This document shows, piece after piece, positions 15,667 through 23,441 of a stretch of 33,160 nucleotides of DNA. The notes under the pieces are model-generated. The model saw nothing but the letters and a program-made list of their open reading frames with translations, ran no database searches and was not told where the DNA came from. Numbering within the stretch: position 1 is the stretch's first letter; each line of letters starts with the position of its first letter. Source of the stretch: a bacterium (GTDB lineage Bacteria > Bdellovibrionota_B > Oligoflexia > Silvanigrellales > Silvanigrellaceae). Where the stretch lies: assembly GCA_009918675.1 (NCBI GenBank), contig RGDM01000033.1, forward strand, positions 1-33,160, read 5' to 3'. The translations under genes were made by a program, and so were the position numbers.

Positions 15667-16791
15667 GTGGCGTCACAAACTCCTCTCAAGCGCACTCCGC
15701 TCAATGAAGAGCACCGCCGCCTTGGTGCGCGCATGGTTGACTTTGGTGGTTGGGACATGCCTGTTCAATATTCGGGCGTACTTGACGAACACAAGATCGT
15801 TCGCACCAGCGTTGGACTTTTCGATGTAAGCCATATGGGCGAACTGATGGTCTCGGGCCGCGGTGCTAACGATTTTCTTCAGCGCATGACCACCAATGAC
15901 GTCACTAAAATTGCCATTGGACAGGCGCAGTATTCGGCGCTTTGCAAGGACGATGGTCGCGTGATCGATGACATCATTGTCTATCGCCGGGGTATCGATA
16001 GTTTTCTGGTCTGCGTAAATGCTTCAAACGCAGAAAAAGATGAGCAATGGTTGCGAGCTCACCTACCCTCCTCGGGTGTTGTTCTCGAAAATCAGTCTGC
16101 TGAATATGCGCAGATTGCTGTGCAGGGCCCGAAAGCTCGCGAACTTGTTCAGCAGTTTGTTGACATCAACATCGCTGGCCTTAAGTACTATTGGTTTGCT
16201 GAGGGCAAGGTCCTCGGACAACCCTCCATCATTGCTCGCACCGGTTATACGGGTGAATTGGGATACGAGCTTTATGTTCCTGCACAGCACTCGCCGCGTA
16301 TTTGGGCCGCTCTCGTCGAGGGTGCGCAAAAATTTGGTGGAAAGCCCTGCGGACTTGGAGCGCGCGACACCCTTCGCTTGGAAATGGGTTATCTCCTCTA
16401 CGGAAATGACATGGACGAAAGTATCAACGCGCTTGAGTGCGGTTTGGGCTGGGTCACCAAATTTGCCAAGGGCGAATTTATTGGCTCTACAGCGCTTGCT
16501 GAGCAAAAGGAACGTGGACTTTCTCGCCAGCTTGTCGGAATACAAATGCTCGACAAAGCAATTGCCCGGCACGGTTACAAAATTTTCTCGGCGCTCGAAG
16601 GTGGGCGCGAACTCGGCTGGGTCACCAGCGGCACGGTGGCACCATCGCTCAATTTGAACGTTGGTATGGCGTATGTCGCTCCTGAGTTTTCTCCGGTCGG
16701 AAGCGAAATTTTTGTCGAAATTCGCAACGAGCGCAAACGAGCCTTGGTGGTCAAAAAGCCTTTTTACACAAACGGAACGGCACAACTTTAA
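15667..16791 (+). CDS. gcvT: Glycine cleavage system T protein (aminomethyltransferase)
   Basis: Moves the methylene group from aminomethyl-lipoyl-GcvH to tetrahydrofolate, releasing ammonia and giving 5,10-methylene-THF. The 374-residue product has the normal length. The start is a GTG at 15667, with AAAGGA 8-9 bases upstream, 12 bases after ppa. Features: [14 protein letters not shown] (22-35), FDVSHMGE (52-59), the folate-site Asp101 in [25 protein letters not shown], and [14 protein letters not shown]. The C-terminal GcvT barrel domain contains [13 protein letters not shown]. It is the first of four gcv genes in order T-H-PA-PB, all on the plus strand with short gaps. No glycine riboswitch is visible upstream of ppa or between the genes. 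Confidence 0.96.
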   Translation: MASQTPLKRTPLNEEHRRLGARMVDFGGWDMPVQYSGVLDEHKIVRTSVGLFDVSHMGELMVSGRGANDFLQRMTTNDVTKIAIGQAQYSALCKDDGRVIDDIIVYRRGIDSFLVCVNASNAEKDEQWLRAHLPSSGVVLENQSAEYAQIAVQGPKARELVQQFVDINIAGLKYYWFAEGKVLGQPSIIARTGYTGELGYELYVPAQHSPRIWAALVEGAQKFGGKPCGLGARDTLRLEMGYLLYGNDMDESINALECGLGWVTKFAKGEFIGSTALAEQKERGLSRQLVGIQMLDKAIARHGYKIFSALEGGRELGWVTSGTVAPSLNLNVGMAYVAPEFSPVGSEIFVEIRNERKRALVVKKPFYTNGTAQL

Positions 16792-16809
16792 TTATCGGGA
16801 GTGTTCCTC

Positions 16810-17199
16810 ATGAACAATTATCCAAAGGAACTTCATTATACAAAAGAGCATGAGTGGATTCGCGTCGACGGAACTGATGGCGTTGTCGGCATTACCTCAT
16901 TTGCGATTGAGCAATTGGGTGATGTTGTGCACCTTGAGTTGCCAAAGGTGGGCAGTAAATTCAAAGCTGGCGAATCATTCGGAACGATTGAATCAACCAA
17001 AACCGTATCCGATTTGTACATGCCTGCAGCGGGTACTGTGACAGAAGTCAATACATCCTTAACGCAGGCACCAGAGGACATCGCACAAGATCCTCATGGT
17101 AAAAATTGGCTTATCAAAGTCTCTCTTGAGGGGACGCCCGGAAATCTGATGACCTCGGATCAGTACATGAAGTACATCGCTGAAGAAGCGAATCACTGA
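16810..17199 (+). CDS. gcvH: Glycine cleavage system H protein (lipoyl carrier)
   Basis: Carries the aminomethyl intermediate on a lipoyl-lysine between the P, T and L proteins. The start ATG at 16810 has GGGAG 8 bases upstream; the GTG at 16801 lies inside that site. It is 129 residues, the standard size. The lipoylated residue is Lys64 in GTIESTKTVSDLY, where most H proteins have ESVKAVSD(L/V)Y; the Thr substitutions are mild. KEHEWIRVDG near the N-terminus and PHGKNWLIKV near the C-terminus are typical. A compact hairpin with a T-run follows 11 bases after the stop, separating gcvTH from gcvPA-PB. No lipoate attachment gene is in the window. Confidence 0.96.
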   Translation: MNNYPKELHYTKEHEWIRVDGTDGVVGITSFAIEQLGDVVHLELPKVGSKFKAGESFGTIESTKTVSDLYMPAAGTVTEVNTSLTQAPEDIAQDPHGKNWLIKVSLEGTPGNLMTSDQYMKYIAEEANH

Positions 17200-17210
17200 T
17201 AGCCACTGAG

Positions 17211-17240
17211 GGGCGTCTGAGTGACGCCCTTTTGATTTTT
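17211..17240 (+). terminator. Intrinsic terminator or attenuator between gcvH and gcvPA
   Basis: GGGCGTC (17211-17217), loop TGAGT, GACGCCC (17223-17229), then TTTT-GA-TTTTT. The stem is perfect over 7 G/C-rich pairs, a textbook rho-independent shape. It lies inside the gcv cluster, so either it only partly terminates, lowering P-protein relative to T and H, or gcvPA has its own promoter, which I cannot see in the 36 bases that remain. Confidence 0.75.
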
Positions 17241-17265
17241 ATCAACAATGAACGAGAGCGTGATC

Positions 17266-18627
17266 ATGACTGTTCAACATCGTTTTCTTCCCACAACTCC
17301 CGCCGATCGAGCGGATCTTCTGAAGGCTTGTGGTGCGAATTCTATTGAGGATTTGCTTATTGGAATTCCAGCCAACGTGCGTTTCAACGGTGTGCTCCCA
17401 AGCGGTCCGGCACAGTCTGAGCTGGAAATTCGTCGGCGGATCAGAACATTGATGAAGGATGGTCGTTATGCAAAGAATGCGCTGAGCTTTATCGGTGCCG
17501 GCATCTACGATCACATGTGTCCATCGGCGGTCAATCAGCTGACCCTACGCGGCGAATTCCTCACGTCATACACGCCCTACCAACCCGAACTATCGCAAGG
17601 CACGTTGCAGGCGCTGTTCGAGTTTCAAACGATGGTCGCCGAGCTTTTTGGAATGGAAGTTTCGAATGCGTCTCACTACGACGGGTCAACCTCACTTGCT
17701 GAGGCCGCACTGATGGCGATGCGTTTGAACAAAGATAAAAAACGCCTGCTTGTCTCCTCTTCTGTTCATCCCGAGTATGTTCAGGTCCTCAAAACCTATC
17801 TTGCAAATCTTGGGGTTGAGATTTCCTTCGTTCCTCTTGAAGAAGGAGTTACTTCGCTCAATTCTTTGAAGAGCCTCGTCACTGACGAAGTGATGGCGGT
17901 GATTATTCAGAGCCCGAATTTCTACGGCTGTGTTGAAGATCTTGAATCTCTTGCGGCGGCGGCCAAAGCCAAAGGTGCATTGTTTATCGTCAGCACGCCT
18001 GAAACACTCAGCCTCGCGGTTCTGCCGTCTCCTGGTGATTGCGGAGCAGATATTGCAACAGGTGAAGGTCAGAGCTTCGGTGTTCCGCAAAGCTTCGGCG
18101 GCCCATTCGTTGGATTGTTTACTTCAAAGATGGAGTTTGTTCGACAAATGCCCGGCCGGCTTTGCGGTGAAACCGTTGATGCTCAAGGCCGTCGCTCGTA
18201 TACACTGACACTTTCAACCCGTGAGCAGCACATTCGCCGCGACAAAGCGACCTCAAACATCTGCACCAATCAAAATCTCATCGCCCTGTGGGCAACAATT
18301 TGGCTCACGATGATTGGTAAAGAGGGTTTTCACGAGCTTGCAGTGCAGAACCTGTCCAAGACCGAATATGCGAAGGAAGCACTTGTCGCGACTGGAAAAG
18401 CAAAACTTCGTTTTGCAAAGCAGTCCACTTTCAATGAGTTTGTTGTTGACCTGAAAGGTTCAGCACAAGACTTCTTTGAAAAAGCTGCGGCGCGTGGTGT
18501 TGCTCCTGGTGTAGCGCTCAGCCGCTTTGACGGCAAAGACACCACCGGATTGCTCGTGTGTGTCACAGAGAAGAAGTCACGCGAAGATATCGACACCCTT
18601 GCGCAGTTGTTGCGTGAATTGGCCTGA
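17266..18627 (+). CDS. gcvPA: Glycine dehydrogenase (decarboxylating) subunit 1
   Basis: N-terminal half of the two-subunit P protein, which decarboxylates glycine with PLP and loads the aminomethyl group onto GcvH. Start: ATG 17266 (MTVQHRFLPTTPADRADLL) with GAGAG 7 bases upstream. The in-frame ATG at 17248 falls just after the terminator T-run and lacks a site. That gives 453 residues, typical for GcvPA. Motifs: SFIGAGIYDHMCPSAVNQLTLRGEFLTSYTPYQPE and LQALFEFQTMVAELFGMEVSNASHYDGST near the N-terminus, RLCGETVDAQGRRSYTLTLSTREQHIRRDKATSNICTNQ later. This subunit lacks the PLP lysine, which lies in GcvPB. The two-gene arrangement contrasts with the single-chain P protein of enterobacteria. Confidence 0.95.
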   Translation: MTVQHRFLPTTPADRADLLKACGANSIEDLLIGIPANVRFNGVLPSGPAQSELEIRRRIRTLMKDGRYAKNALSFIGAGIYDHMCPSAVNQLTLRGEFLTSYTPYQPELSQGTLQALFEFQTMVAELFGMEVSNASHYDGSTSLAEAALMAMRLNKDKKRLLVSSSVHPEYVQVLKTYLANLGVEISFVPLEEGVTSLNSLKSLVTDEVMAVIIQSPNFYGCVEDLESLAAAAKAKGALFIVSTPETLSLAVLPSPGDCGADIATGEGQSFGVPQSFGGPFVGLFTSKMEFVRQMPGRLCGETVDAQGRRSYTLTLSTREQHIRRDKATSNICTNQNLIALWATIWLTMIGKEGFHELAVQNLSKTEYAKEALVATGKAKLRFAKQSTFNEFVVDLKGSAQDFFEKAAARGVAPGVALSRFDGKDTTGLLVCVTEKKSREDIDTLAQLLRELA

Positions 18628-18638
18628 GGAGATTCATC

Positions 18639-20108
18639 ATGGACTTTTTGAAAAAAAGCACAGGTCATGCGGTCGTTCTTGAGGAACCACCAAGTTTTGA
18701 AAACTCGCGTCCCGGGGCTGTCGGAACCGATCTTCCTTCTCTTGATGTTCCTCGAATTGACCCTCAGAAAATTTATAAAAAGACTCGTTCCAAAAAAGCG
18801 CGTCTTCCAGAATTGAGCGAGCCAGAAGTGATGCGCCACTTCACTCGCATGTCGACGTGGAATTATGCAATCGACTTAGGAATCTATCCGCTTGGCTCAT
18901 GTACGATGAAGTACAATCCTCGTTTAAACGAGGAAATTGCGCGCAGTGGTGAACTCAGCGAAGCGCATCCCTATGATCCTATTGCATGGAGTCAGGGGCA
19001 TTTGCGGGTCATGTGGGAACTCACCGAAGATCTCAAAGGCGTCACTGGAATGCCTGGAGTTTCTCTTCAGCCCGCTGCTGGTGCACATGGAGAACTCACC
19101 GGATTAATGCTCGTTGCTGCTTACCACAAAGCCAAAGGTCGCCAGCGAAAAACAATTCTCACAGCAGACACGGCGCATGGAACCAACCCTGCGTCGGCGG
19201 CACTTGCAGGTTTCCAAATCGTTCAAATTGCGACAGGCGAGGACGGTGTGATTCATCCTGAAGCTCTCGCTGCGGTGTTGAATGATGATATTGCCGCGCT
19301 GATGACAACAAACCCAAATACGCTCGGAATTTTTGAAAAGAATATTCAAACAATTGCCGACATGTTGCATGAGCGAGACGCGCTTCTTTACATCGATGGC
19401 GCGAATCTCAATGCGGTTCTTGGACTCAGTCGCCCTGGCGATTTCGGCGCAGATGTCATCCAGTTCAATTTGCACAAAACATTTTCCACTCCTCACGGCG
19501 GCGGCGGACCAGGTTCAGGTCCTATTGCAGTTTCTGAGCGTTTAGTTCCTTTTCTCCCAATTCCGCGCCTTGAGAAAAAGGGTGAGCAGATTGTCTTGGT
19601 TGATGACACTCCACAGAGTATTGGCCGTGTGAAAGCCTTCTATGGCAACTACGGAATGTTTATTCGCGCCTGGTGTTATATTCGCGCACTCGGTGGCGAA
19701 GGACTCCGTGCAGTCTCTGAGAATGCAATTTTGAATGCTAATTATATGCGCTCGCAGTTGAAAGATGTGTTGAATCTTCCTATCAATGCACCTACCCTTC
19801 ATGAAGTCGTGTTCAACGATCGCAATCAACGTGAAACAAATCTCGATACTACCAAAATTGCCAAACGGTTGATCGACTACGGCATGCATCCCATGACAGT
19901 TCATTTCCCGCTTTGCGTGAAGAGCGCGATCATGATCGAGCCTACGGAAACAGAAAGTCGCTCAGAAATGGATCGGTTTGTGAATGCTGTAAAAGAAATT
20001 CTCAGCACACCCAACGTCGAGCAGGCACCGACACGAGTCTTCCGTGAACGTGTCGACGAAACTAAGGCCGCACGTGAATTGCGTTTAACTTATCGGTTCA
20101 AAGACTAA
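18639..20108 (+). CDS. gcvPB: Glycine dehydrogenase (decarboxylating) subunit 2, PLP-binding
   Basis: Catalytic half of the two-subunit P protein. It is 489 residues, the expected length. The PLP Schiff-base lysine is Lys280 in FNLHKTFSTPHGGGGPGSG. Other family blocks: YPLGSCTMKYNPRLNE (83-98), SLQPAAGAHGELTGL (142-156), AHGTNPASAALAG (179-191), TTNPNTLGIFE (223-233), and HPMTVHFPL near the C-terminus. The start ATG at 18639 has GAGGAG 7 bases upstream, 11 bases after the gcvPA stop, so translation is probably coupled and subunit stoichiometry equal. It ends the gcv cluster; its stop sits at the base of a long hairpin that also includes the 3' end of the convergent trxC. Confidence 0.96.
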   Translation: MDFLKKSTGHAVVLEEPPSFENSRPGAVGTDLPSLDVPRIDPQKIYKKTRSKKARLPELSEPEVMRHFTRMSTWNYAIDLGIYPLGSCTMKYNPRLNEEIARSGELSEAHPYDPIAWSQGHLRVMWELTEDLKGVTGMPGVSLQPAAGAHGELTGLMLVAAYHKAKGRQRKTILTADTAHGTNPASAALAGFQIVQIATGEDGVIHPEALAAVLNDDIAALMTTNPNTLGIFEKNIQTIADMLHERDALLYIDGANLNAVLGLSRPGDFGADVIQFNLHKTFSTPHGGGGPGSGPIAVSERLVPFLPIPRLEKKGEQIVLVDDTPQSIGRVKAFYGNYGMFIRAWCYIRALGGEGLRAVSENAILNANYMRSQLKDVLNLPINAPTLHEVVFNDRNQRETNLDTTKIAKRLIDYGMHPMTVHFPLCVKSAIMIEPTETESRSEMDRFVNAVKEILSTPNVEQAPTRVFRERVDETKAARELRLTYRFKD

Positions 20109-20157
20109 TTGGCTCATATCGTGCTTTAGAGTGCGACATGAGATCCAATCCATTTTT
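20108..20157. terminator. Long terminator hairpin shared by convergent gcvPB and trxC
   Basis: The left arm ATTGG-CTCAT-aTCGTGC (20108-20124) pairs with GTGCGAc-ATGAG-(AT)-CCAAT (20131-20149), with loop TTTAGA, one A/C mismatch, two G-U pairs and a two-base bulge. T5 follows at 20153-20157, so it best fits termination of the plus-strand gcv transcript. The right arm is inside trxC, encoding its last residues, and the left arm begins at the last base of gcvPB. Confidence 0.55.
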
Positions 20158-20569
20158 CTAAATGGGGGTACGGCAATGCACCACTTTGCCGTGCCTTCTC
20201 TTTTTCGTTTTCAAAAACAATGAGAGTTGGAATGCTGCGGATGCCAAATCGAGTTCCGGCATCTTGATGAGCTTCCGTATCACACTTCAAAAATAGCGCT
20301 TTACCTTTGTGTGTTCCTGCAAATTGCTTAAAGGTTGGCGCAAATCCAACACAAGGACCGCACCAAGGCGCCCAAAAATCCACGATAACAGGAATCGGAC
20401 TGTTGAAAATTGCCTTAGCAAGAACCGCCCCGCTAACTTCGTGAACAGAGTCTTTGTGCTTGAGAGCTTCGCTACATTTACCGCATTTTGCTTTGCCCTG
20501 TTCGACTTGCTCAGGAACGCGATTCAGCGCACCACAGGAGGTACATGGAACTAGGATTGACGTTGTCAT
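20126..20569 (-). CDS. trxC: Thioredoxin 2 (zinc-binding thioredoxin)
   Basis: Cytoplasmic disulphide reductase with an N-terminal zinc module. It is 147 residues. The zinc ligands are Cys9/Cys12 (CTSC) and Cys29/Cys32 (CGKC). The thioredoxin active site is W69-C-G-P-C73 in VDFWAPWCGPC, and the cis-proline loop is RSIPTLIVF. This arrangement is diagnostic for TrxC, which is often induced by oxidative stress and uses the zinc finger as an added redox sensor. The start ATG at 20569 has AAGGAG 6-7 bases upstream and lies 30 bases after the serS stop, so the two are probably cotranscribed. The redox chaperone Hsp33 is also in the window but is not part of this operon. Confidence 0.94.
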   Translation of the reverse strand: MTTSILVPCTSCGALNRVPEQVEQGKAKCGKCSEALKHKDSVHEVSGAVLAKAIFNSPIPVIVDFWAPWCGPCVGFAPTFKQFAGTHKGKALFLKCDTEAHQDAGTRFGIRSIPTLIVFENEKEKARQSGALPYPHLEKWIGSHVAL

Positions 20570-20599
20570 TCTTAACTCCTTGAATCAAATGATCTGCGC

Positions 20600-21868
20600 T
20601 TAGCTAATAAATTCCCGCCCACCCATATATTTGCGCAGAGCCTGCGGAATGCGGATTCGCCCATCCTCTGTCTGGTGATTTTCCAACAACGGAATCAGAA
20701 CGCGCGGCGTTGCAACTTCAGTGTTGTTGAGCGTGTACACGAATTGGTTCTTCCCATTCGAATCCTTGGTTCTGATCTTCAAGCGGCGCGCTTGATAGTC
20801 GTAAAAGCTCGAACAGCTGTGTGTCTCGCCGTAGGCATTACGGCTTGGCATCCAGGTTTCGATGTCATGTTTTTTAACTTGTCCTTGCCCCAAGTCACCT
20901 GTGCAAACCTTCACAACTCGGTAGGGAAGTTCCAGCAACTTGAGCAAGTCTTCGGCATTCGTGAGTAGTTCCATGTGCAAACGATCCGACTCTTCTTTGT
21001 CCGGTTTACACAAAACAACTTGTTCAATTTTCTGAAATTGATGGACTCGATATAGGCCCTTGGTATCCTTTCCATGCGCACCAGCTTCGCGTCGAAAGCA
21101 ACTTGAGTGGGCGCAGATCTTCACGGGCAATTGCGATGGTTCTAAAATCTCTCCTGCATGATAACTTGCCAAACTCACTTCAGCGGTGCCGACAAGCCAC
21201 ATGTCATCTTTCTCAACAAAATAGGCTTGATCTGCACCACCTGGAAGATACCCAGTGCCTTGCATTGCCGAAGAGCGCACTAACACCGGAACACTCATCA
21301 ATGTAAATCCGCGTTGAGTGAGAATATCGACTGCAAGGTTGTGAACCGCTCGTTCAAGTTCAGCGCCCGCACCAACTAGAAAATAGCTGCGCGAGCCTGC
21401 GATATTTGCGCCGCGATTGAAGTCAATCAAGCCCAATTTTTGTCCGAGCTCGATATGATCGAGAGGTTTAAAGTTGAATTGCGGGACGATTCCCTCTTTA
21501 CGCCACTCAACGTTATCTGCATCTGTGGCGCCAACCGGGGTGTCATCGGAGGGAGGATTCGGAACCAAATTCTGCACGATTTCAAATTCGGCCTCGATCT
21601 CACGCAGGCGGGCTTCCGCGCCAGTCAACTTCTGGCCAACCTCGCGCATGGCGTTCAAAAGTGATTCTCGCTCTTGCGGAGTCTTGGCTTTTTTTACGGC
21701 GTCCGACCCTTCATTGCGCTGGCGACGCAGATTCTCAGTTTCTTCAAGGGCAGCCAAACGGGAGTCAAACACTGCAGCGAATTTTTCTGCGTCAAATGCA
21801 ATCCGTTTGACTTGTGCCGCTTTGCTAATGAGGTCGAGGTTGTCACGAACATATTTTGGGTCGAGCAT
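20600..21868 (-). CDS. serS: Seryl-tRNA synthetase
   Basis: Class II aminoacyl-tRNA synthetase charging tRNA-Ser (and tRNA-Sec). It is 422 residues. The N-terminal long antiparallel coiled coil that grips the tRNA variable arm spans about 28-100 (Ala/Glu/Lys/Arg-rich). The TAE serine-binding loop is at 228-230, motif 2 starts at FRREAGAHGKDTKG (258-271), and motif 3 is NNTEVATPRVLIPLLENHQ near residue 375-395 with the essential Arg. The start ATG at 21868 has AAGGA about 10 bases upstream. It is divergent from grpE across 174 bases and leads a serS-trxC unit. Length and all class II motifs are normal; I see no editing or fused domain. Confidence 0.96.
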   Translation of the reverse strand: MLDPKYVRDNLDLISKAAQVKRIAFDAEKFAAVFDSRLAALEETENLRRQRNEGSDAVKKAKTPQERESLLNAMREVGQKLTGAEARLREIEAEFEIVQNLVPNPPSDDTPVGATDADNVEWRKEGIVPQFNFKPLDHIELGQKLGLIDFNRGANIAGSRSYFLVGAGAELERAVHNLAVDILTQRGFTLMSVPVLVRSSAMQGTGYLPGGADQAYFVEKDDMWLVGTAEVSLASYHAGEILEPSQLPVKICAHSSCFRREAGAHGKDTKGLYRVHQFQKIEQVVLCKPDKEESDRLHMELLTNAEDLLKLLELPYRVVKVCTGDLGQGQVKKHDIETWMPSRNAYGETHSCSSFYDYQARRLKIRTKDSNGKNQFVYTLNNTEVATPRVLIPLLENHQTEDGRIRIPQALRKYMGGREFIS

Positions 21869-21912
21869 GTGCGTCTTTCCTTCGCAGATTCATCGCTATC
21901 TAAAGGCATCTT

Positions 21913-21941
21913 ATTGTTTCCCGGGCTCATCTGCTTGGCAA
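21913..21941 (-). promoter_or_regulatory. Candidate serS promoter
   Basis: On the minus strand TTGCCA (at 21941-21936) is followed after 17 bases by AACAAT (21918-21913), 5/6 and 4/6 matches to sigma-70 boxes, about 45 bases before the serS start. Reasonable but unproven. Confidence 0.35.
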
Positions 21942-21973
21942 GCGTCGGCCTGGAAATTTCCTCCAAGACATGG

Positions 21974-22001
21974 TTGACCCGCCGCGGGTCTTGCTTACAT
22001 T
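21974..22001 (+). promoter_or_regulatory. grpE promoter with a 15-base palindrome in its spacer
   Basis: TTGACC (21974-21979), 16-base spacer, TACATT (21996-22001): a good sigma-70 promoter about 40 bases before the grpE start. The palindrome GACCCGC-C-GCGGGTC (21976-21990) overlaps the -35 box and fills most of the spacer, the position of a repressor operator or of a MerR-type activator site. It is not the CIRCE heat-shock element (TTAGCACTC-N9-GAGTGCTAA). Which regulator might bind is unknown. Confidence 0.55.
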
Positions 22002-22042
22002 GAGCGTGCTTTTTAGTTATGTGACTCTCAGGAGGCAACTTT

Positions 22043-22702
22043 ATGTATTTCAGCACGCAAATGGGACGCTTCAACCTGACTTCTGATGCTTCTTCTCATG
22101 GGGGCTCAGGCTCCGAGCCCGGAAACTCAGCTCAGGATTCAATGGCATCTGAAGGTGTGTCTGAAAGTGCACAAGGAAGTAGCACATCTTCCGCTGAAAT
22201 TAGTGAGGTCTCTGCTCTTCAGGCTCAAGTTAATGAAATAACAGCAAAGTTCAACGAAACCAATGATCGCATGTATCGAATCGCCGCTGACTTTGAAAAT
22301 TCTCGTAAGCGATGGGACAAAGAAAAGTCAGACCTCCGTAGCTACTGCATCTCTGAGTTCGCTCGCGACTTGCTTCCCGTCATCGATTCCTTCGACAAGG
22401 CAATGACGGTCATTGAGCAGTTGACCGTGAACGTGGACACTGAAGAGGGCAAACAAGTGGCTTCGATTGTTGAAGGGGTCCAGCTAGTCTCAAAGGTACT
22501 GGCAGATACTCTCAAAAAGCATGGTGTGGAAAAACTTCCAGGAAAGGGTGAGCCTTTCAATCCGAATTTCCACAATGCCATTGCCAAGACAATTGATGCG
22601 ACTCTTCAGCAGGAAATGGTCGTCGATGAATTCGTGTCTGGCTACCGAATTGGAGAACGTATCTTGCGCACGGCAATGGTTCGTGTTGCGAGCCCTGATT
22701 GA
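22043..22702 (+). CDS. grpE: GrpE nucleotide exchange factor
   Basis: Releases ADP from DnaK in the Hsp70 cycle. It is 219 residues. The N-terminal ~55 residues are Ser/Gly-rich and disordered, a long helix follows (about 55-125), and the C-terminal beta domain that touches DnaK holds FNPNFHNAI (172-180) and the signature GYRIGERILRTAMVRV (200-215). The start ATG at 22043 has AGGAGG 7 bases upstream. A promoter with a striking palindrome lies 40 bases before it. The gene is not next to dnaK or dnaJ; dnaJ begins at the far left of the window, 22 kb away on the other strand. A secreted TPR protein gene starts about 20 bases after the stop or slightly overlaps it. Confidence 0.94.
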   Translation: MYFSTQMGRFNLTSDASSHGGSGSEPGNSAQDSMASEGVSESAQGSSTSSAEISEVSALQAQVNEITAKFNETNDRMYRIAADFENSRKRWDKEKSDLRSYCISEFARDLLPVIDSFDKAMTVIEQLTVNVDTEEGKQVASIVEGVQLVSKVLADTLKKHGVEKLPGKGEPFNPNFHNAIAKTIDATLQQEMVVDEFVSGYRIGERILRTAMVRVASPD

Positions 22703-22721
22703 GTTATTTAACGCGAGGTTT

Positions 22722-23441
22722 TTGAGGCAGCTATCTTTAGCTTGCCTCTTTTCCCTAGTCCTTGCACCTCAGGCGGTTTCATTCGCCGCAAGTGAAGCCA
22801 CCGATCAAGCCGAACATCTTTTTCAGCTGCGAAACTTTGATGAAGCTTTTGATAAATTTAAAGCGATTCAGAGCGATCCCATGGCCGCATCCGCCGATCT
22901 TGCTCTCGCACGATGTCGTCTTGGCATCATCTACAGCATCCGTGATGACCAAAAACAAGCGCGCAGTCATCTCGAACTCGCGTTGAGTTCTTCATCATTG
23001 CCTTCAACTATTTCTCCACTTTGCTTCTATGCATTGGTGCAAATTTACGTCATGGATAGATCCTACGCAGAGGCTCGGGATTTGCTTAAACGCTATTCAG
23101 ACCCTGTTTTCCCCGCAACCTATAAAGCGCGAGTTTATGGTTTGGGGTCAGAAGTTGGACGTCAGCTCAAAGATTCGCAATTTGAAGTCACGCAACTTGA
23201 GAAGCTTGCCAAAGTGATGGACGTTGCTGGCATCAGCAAGGTTGAATTAAAAATTCTTGGTGATTGGAGCCTCTCCAGAGATGATGTGAAGCAGCGTATC
23301 GGTGAAAATTTGAAGGCAAAGGCAAAGGCAAATCTATGCCCAATTCAGTCTCTAGCCATAGCGCGGGAGCATCTTCAGCAAACGAGCAGGATCCAGTTGC
23401 TGTCTTTCGAAATTTTCGAATTGGTAACCTTCAGGCTGTGA
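22722..23441 (+). CDS. Secreted TPR-repeat protein, N-terminal part of an LpoA-like pair
   Basis: The frame is open from 22521, but the likeliest start is the TTG at 22722, 20 bases after grpE. It gives a clean signal peptide: MRQ, hydrophobic LSLACLFSLVLA, then PQAVSFA-A as a signal peptidase I site. GAGG lies only 3 bases upstream; GTG 22683 is the alternative. The mature part is helical with TPR-like repeats (AEHLFQLRNFDEAFDKFKAIQ; ALARCRLGIIYSIRDDQKQARSHLELAL; YALVQIYVMDRSYAEARDLLKRY). The last ~35 residues (from NLCPIQS) look out of character and overlap the next gene, which continues in the -1 frame. LpoA/LppC proteins have a TPR N-domain followed by a periplasmic-binding fold, so this may be one gene split by a frameshift, programmed or otherwise. 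Confidence 0.65.
   Translation: MRQLSLACLFSLVLAPQAVSFAASEATDQAEHLFQLRNFDEAFDKFKAIQSDPMAASADLALARCRLGIIYSIRDDQKQARSHLELALSSSSLPSTISPLCFYALVQIYVMDRSYAEARDLLKRYSDPVFPATYKARVYGLGSEVGRQLKDSQFEVTQLEKLAKVMDVAGISKVELKILGDWSLSRDDVKQRIGENLKAKAKANLCPIQSLAIAREHLQQTSRIQLLSFEIFELVTFRL
23306..23312 (+). other. Slippery-type heptamer at the start of the -1 frame overlap
   Basis: In the TPR gene's frame the bases read A-AAT-TTG, which fits X-XXY-YYZ for -1 ribosomal slippage. The -1 frame is closed by a TGA at 23303-23305 and opens exactly here, staying open through the binding-protein gene. A six-base repeat, GGCAAA three times (23315-23332), follows directly. No clear downstream pseudoknot was identified by eye, so programmed frameshifting is only a hypothesis. 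Confidence 0.3.

Noticed and set aside
16063..16785. 240-codon minus-strand open frame inside gcvT
   Set aside because: Antisense shadow of a strongly conserved gene, without recognisable domains.
23315..23332. GGCAAA triplet repeat as a phase-variation tract
   Set aside because: A six-base unit cannot change the reading frame by gaining or losing copies.
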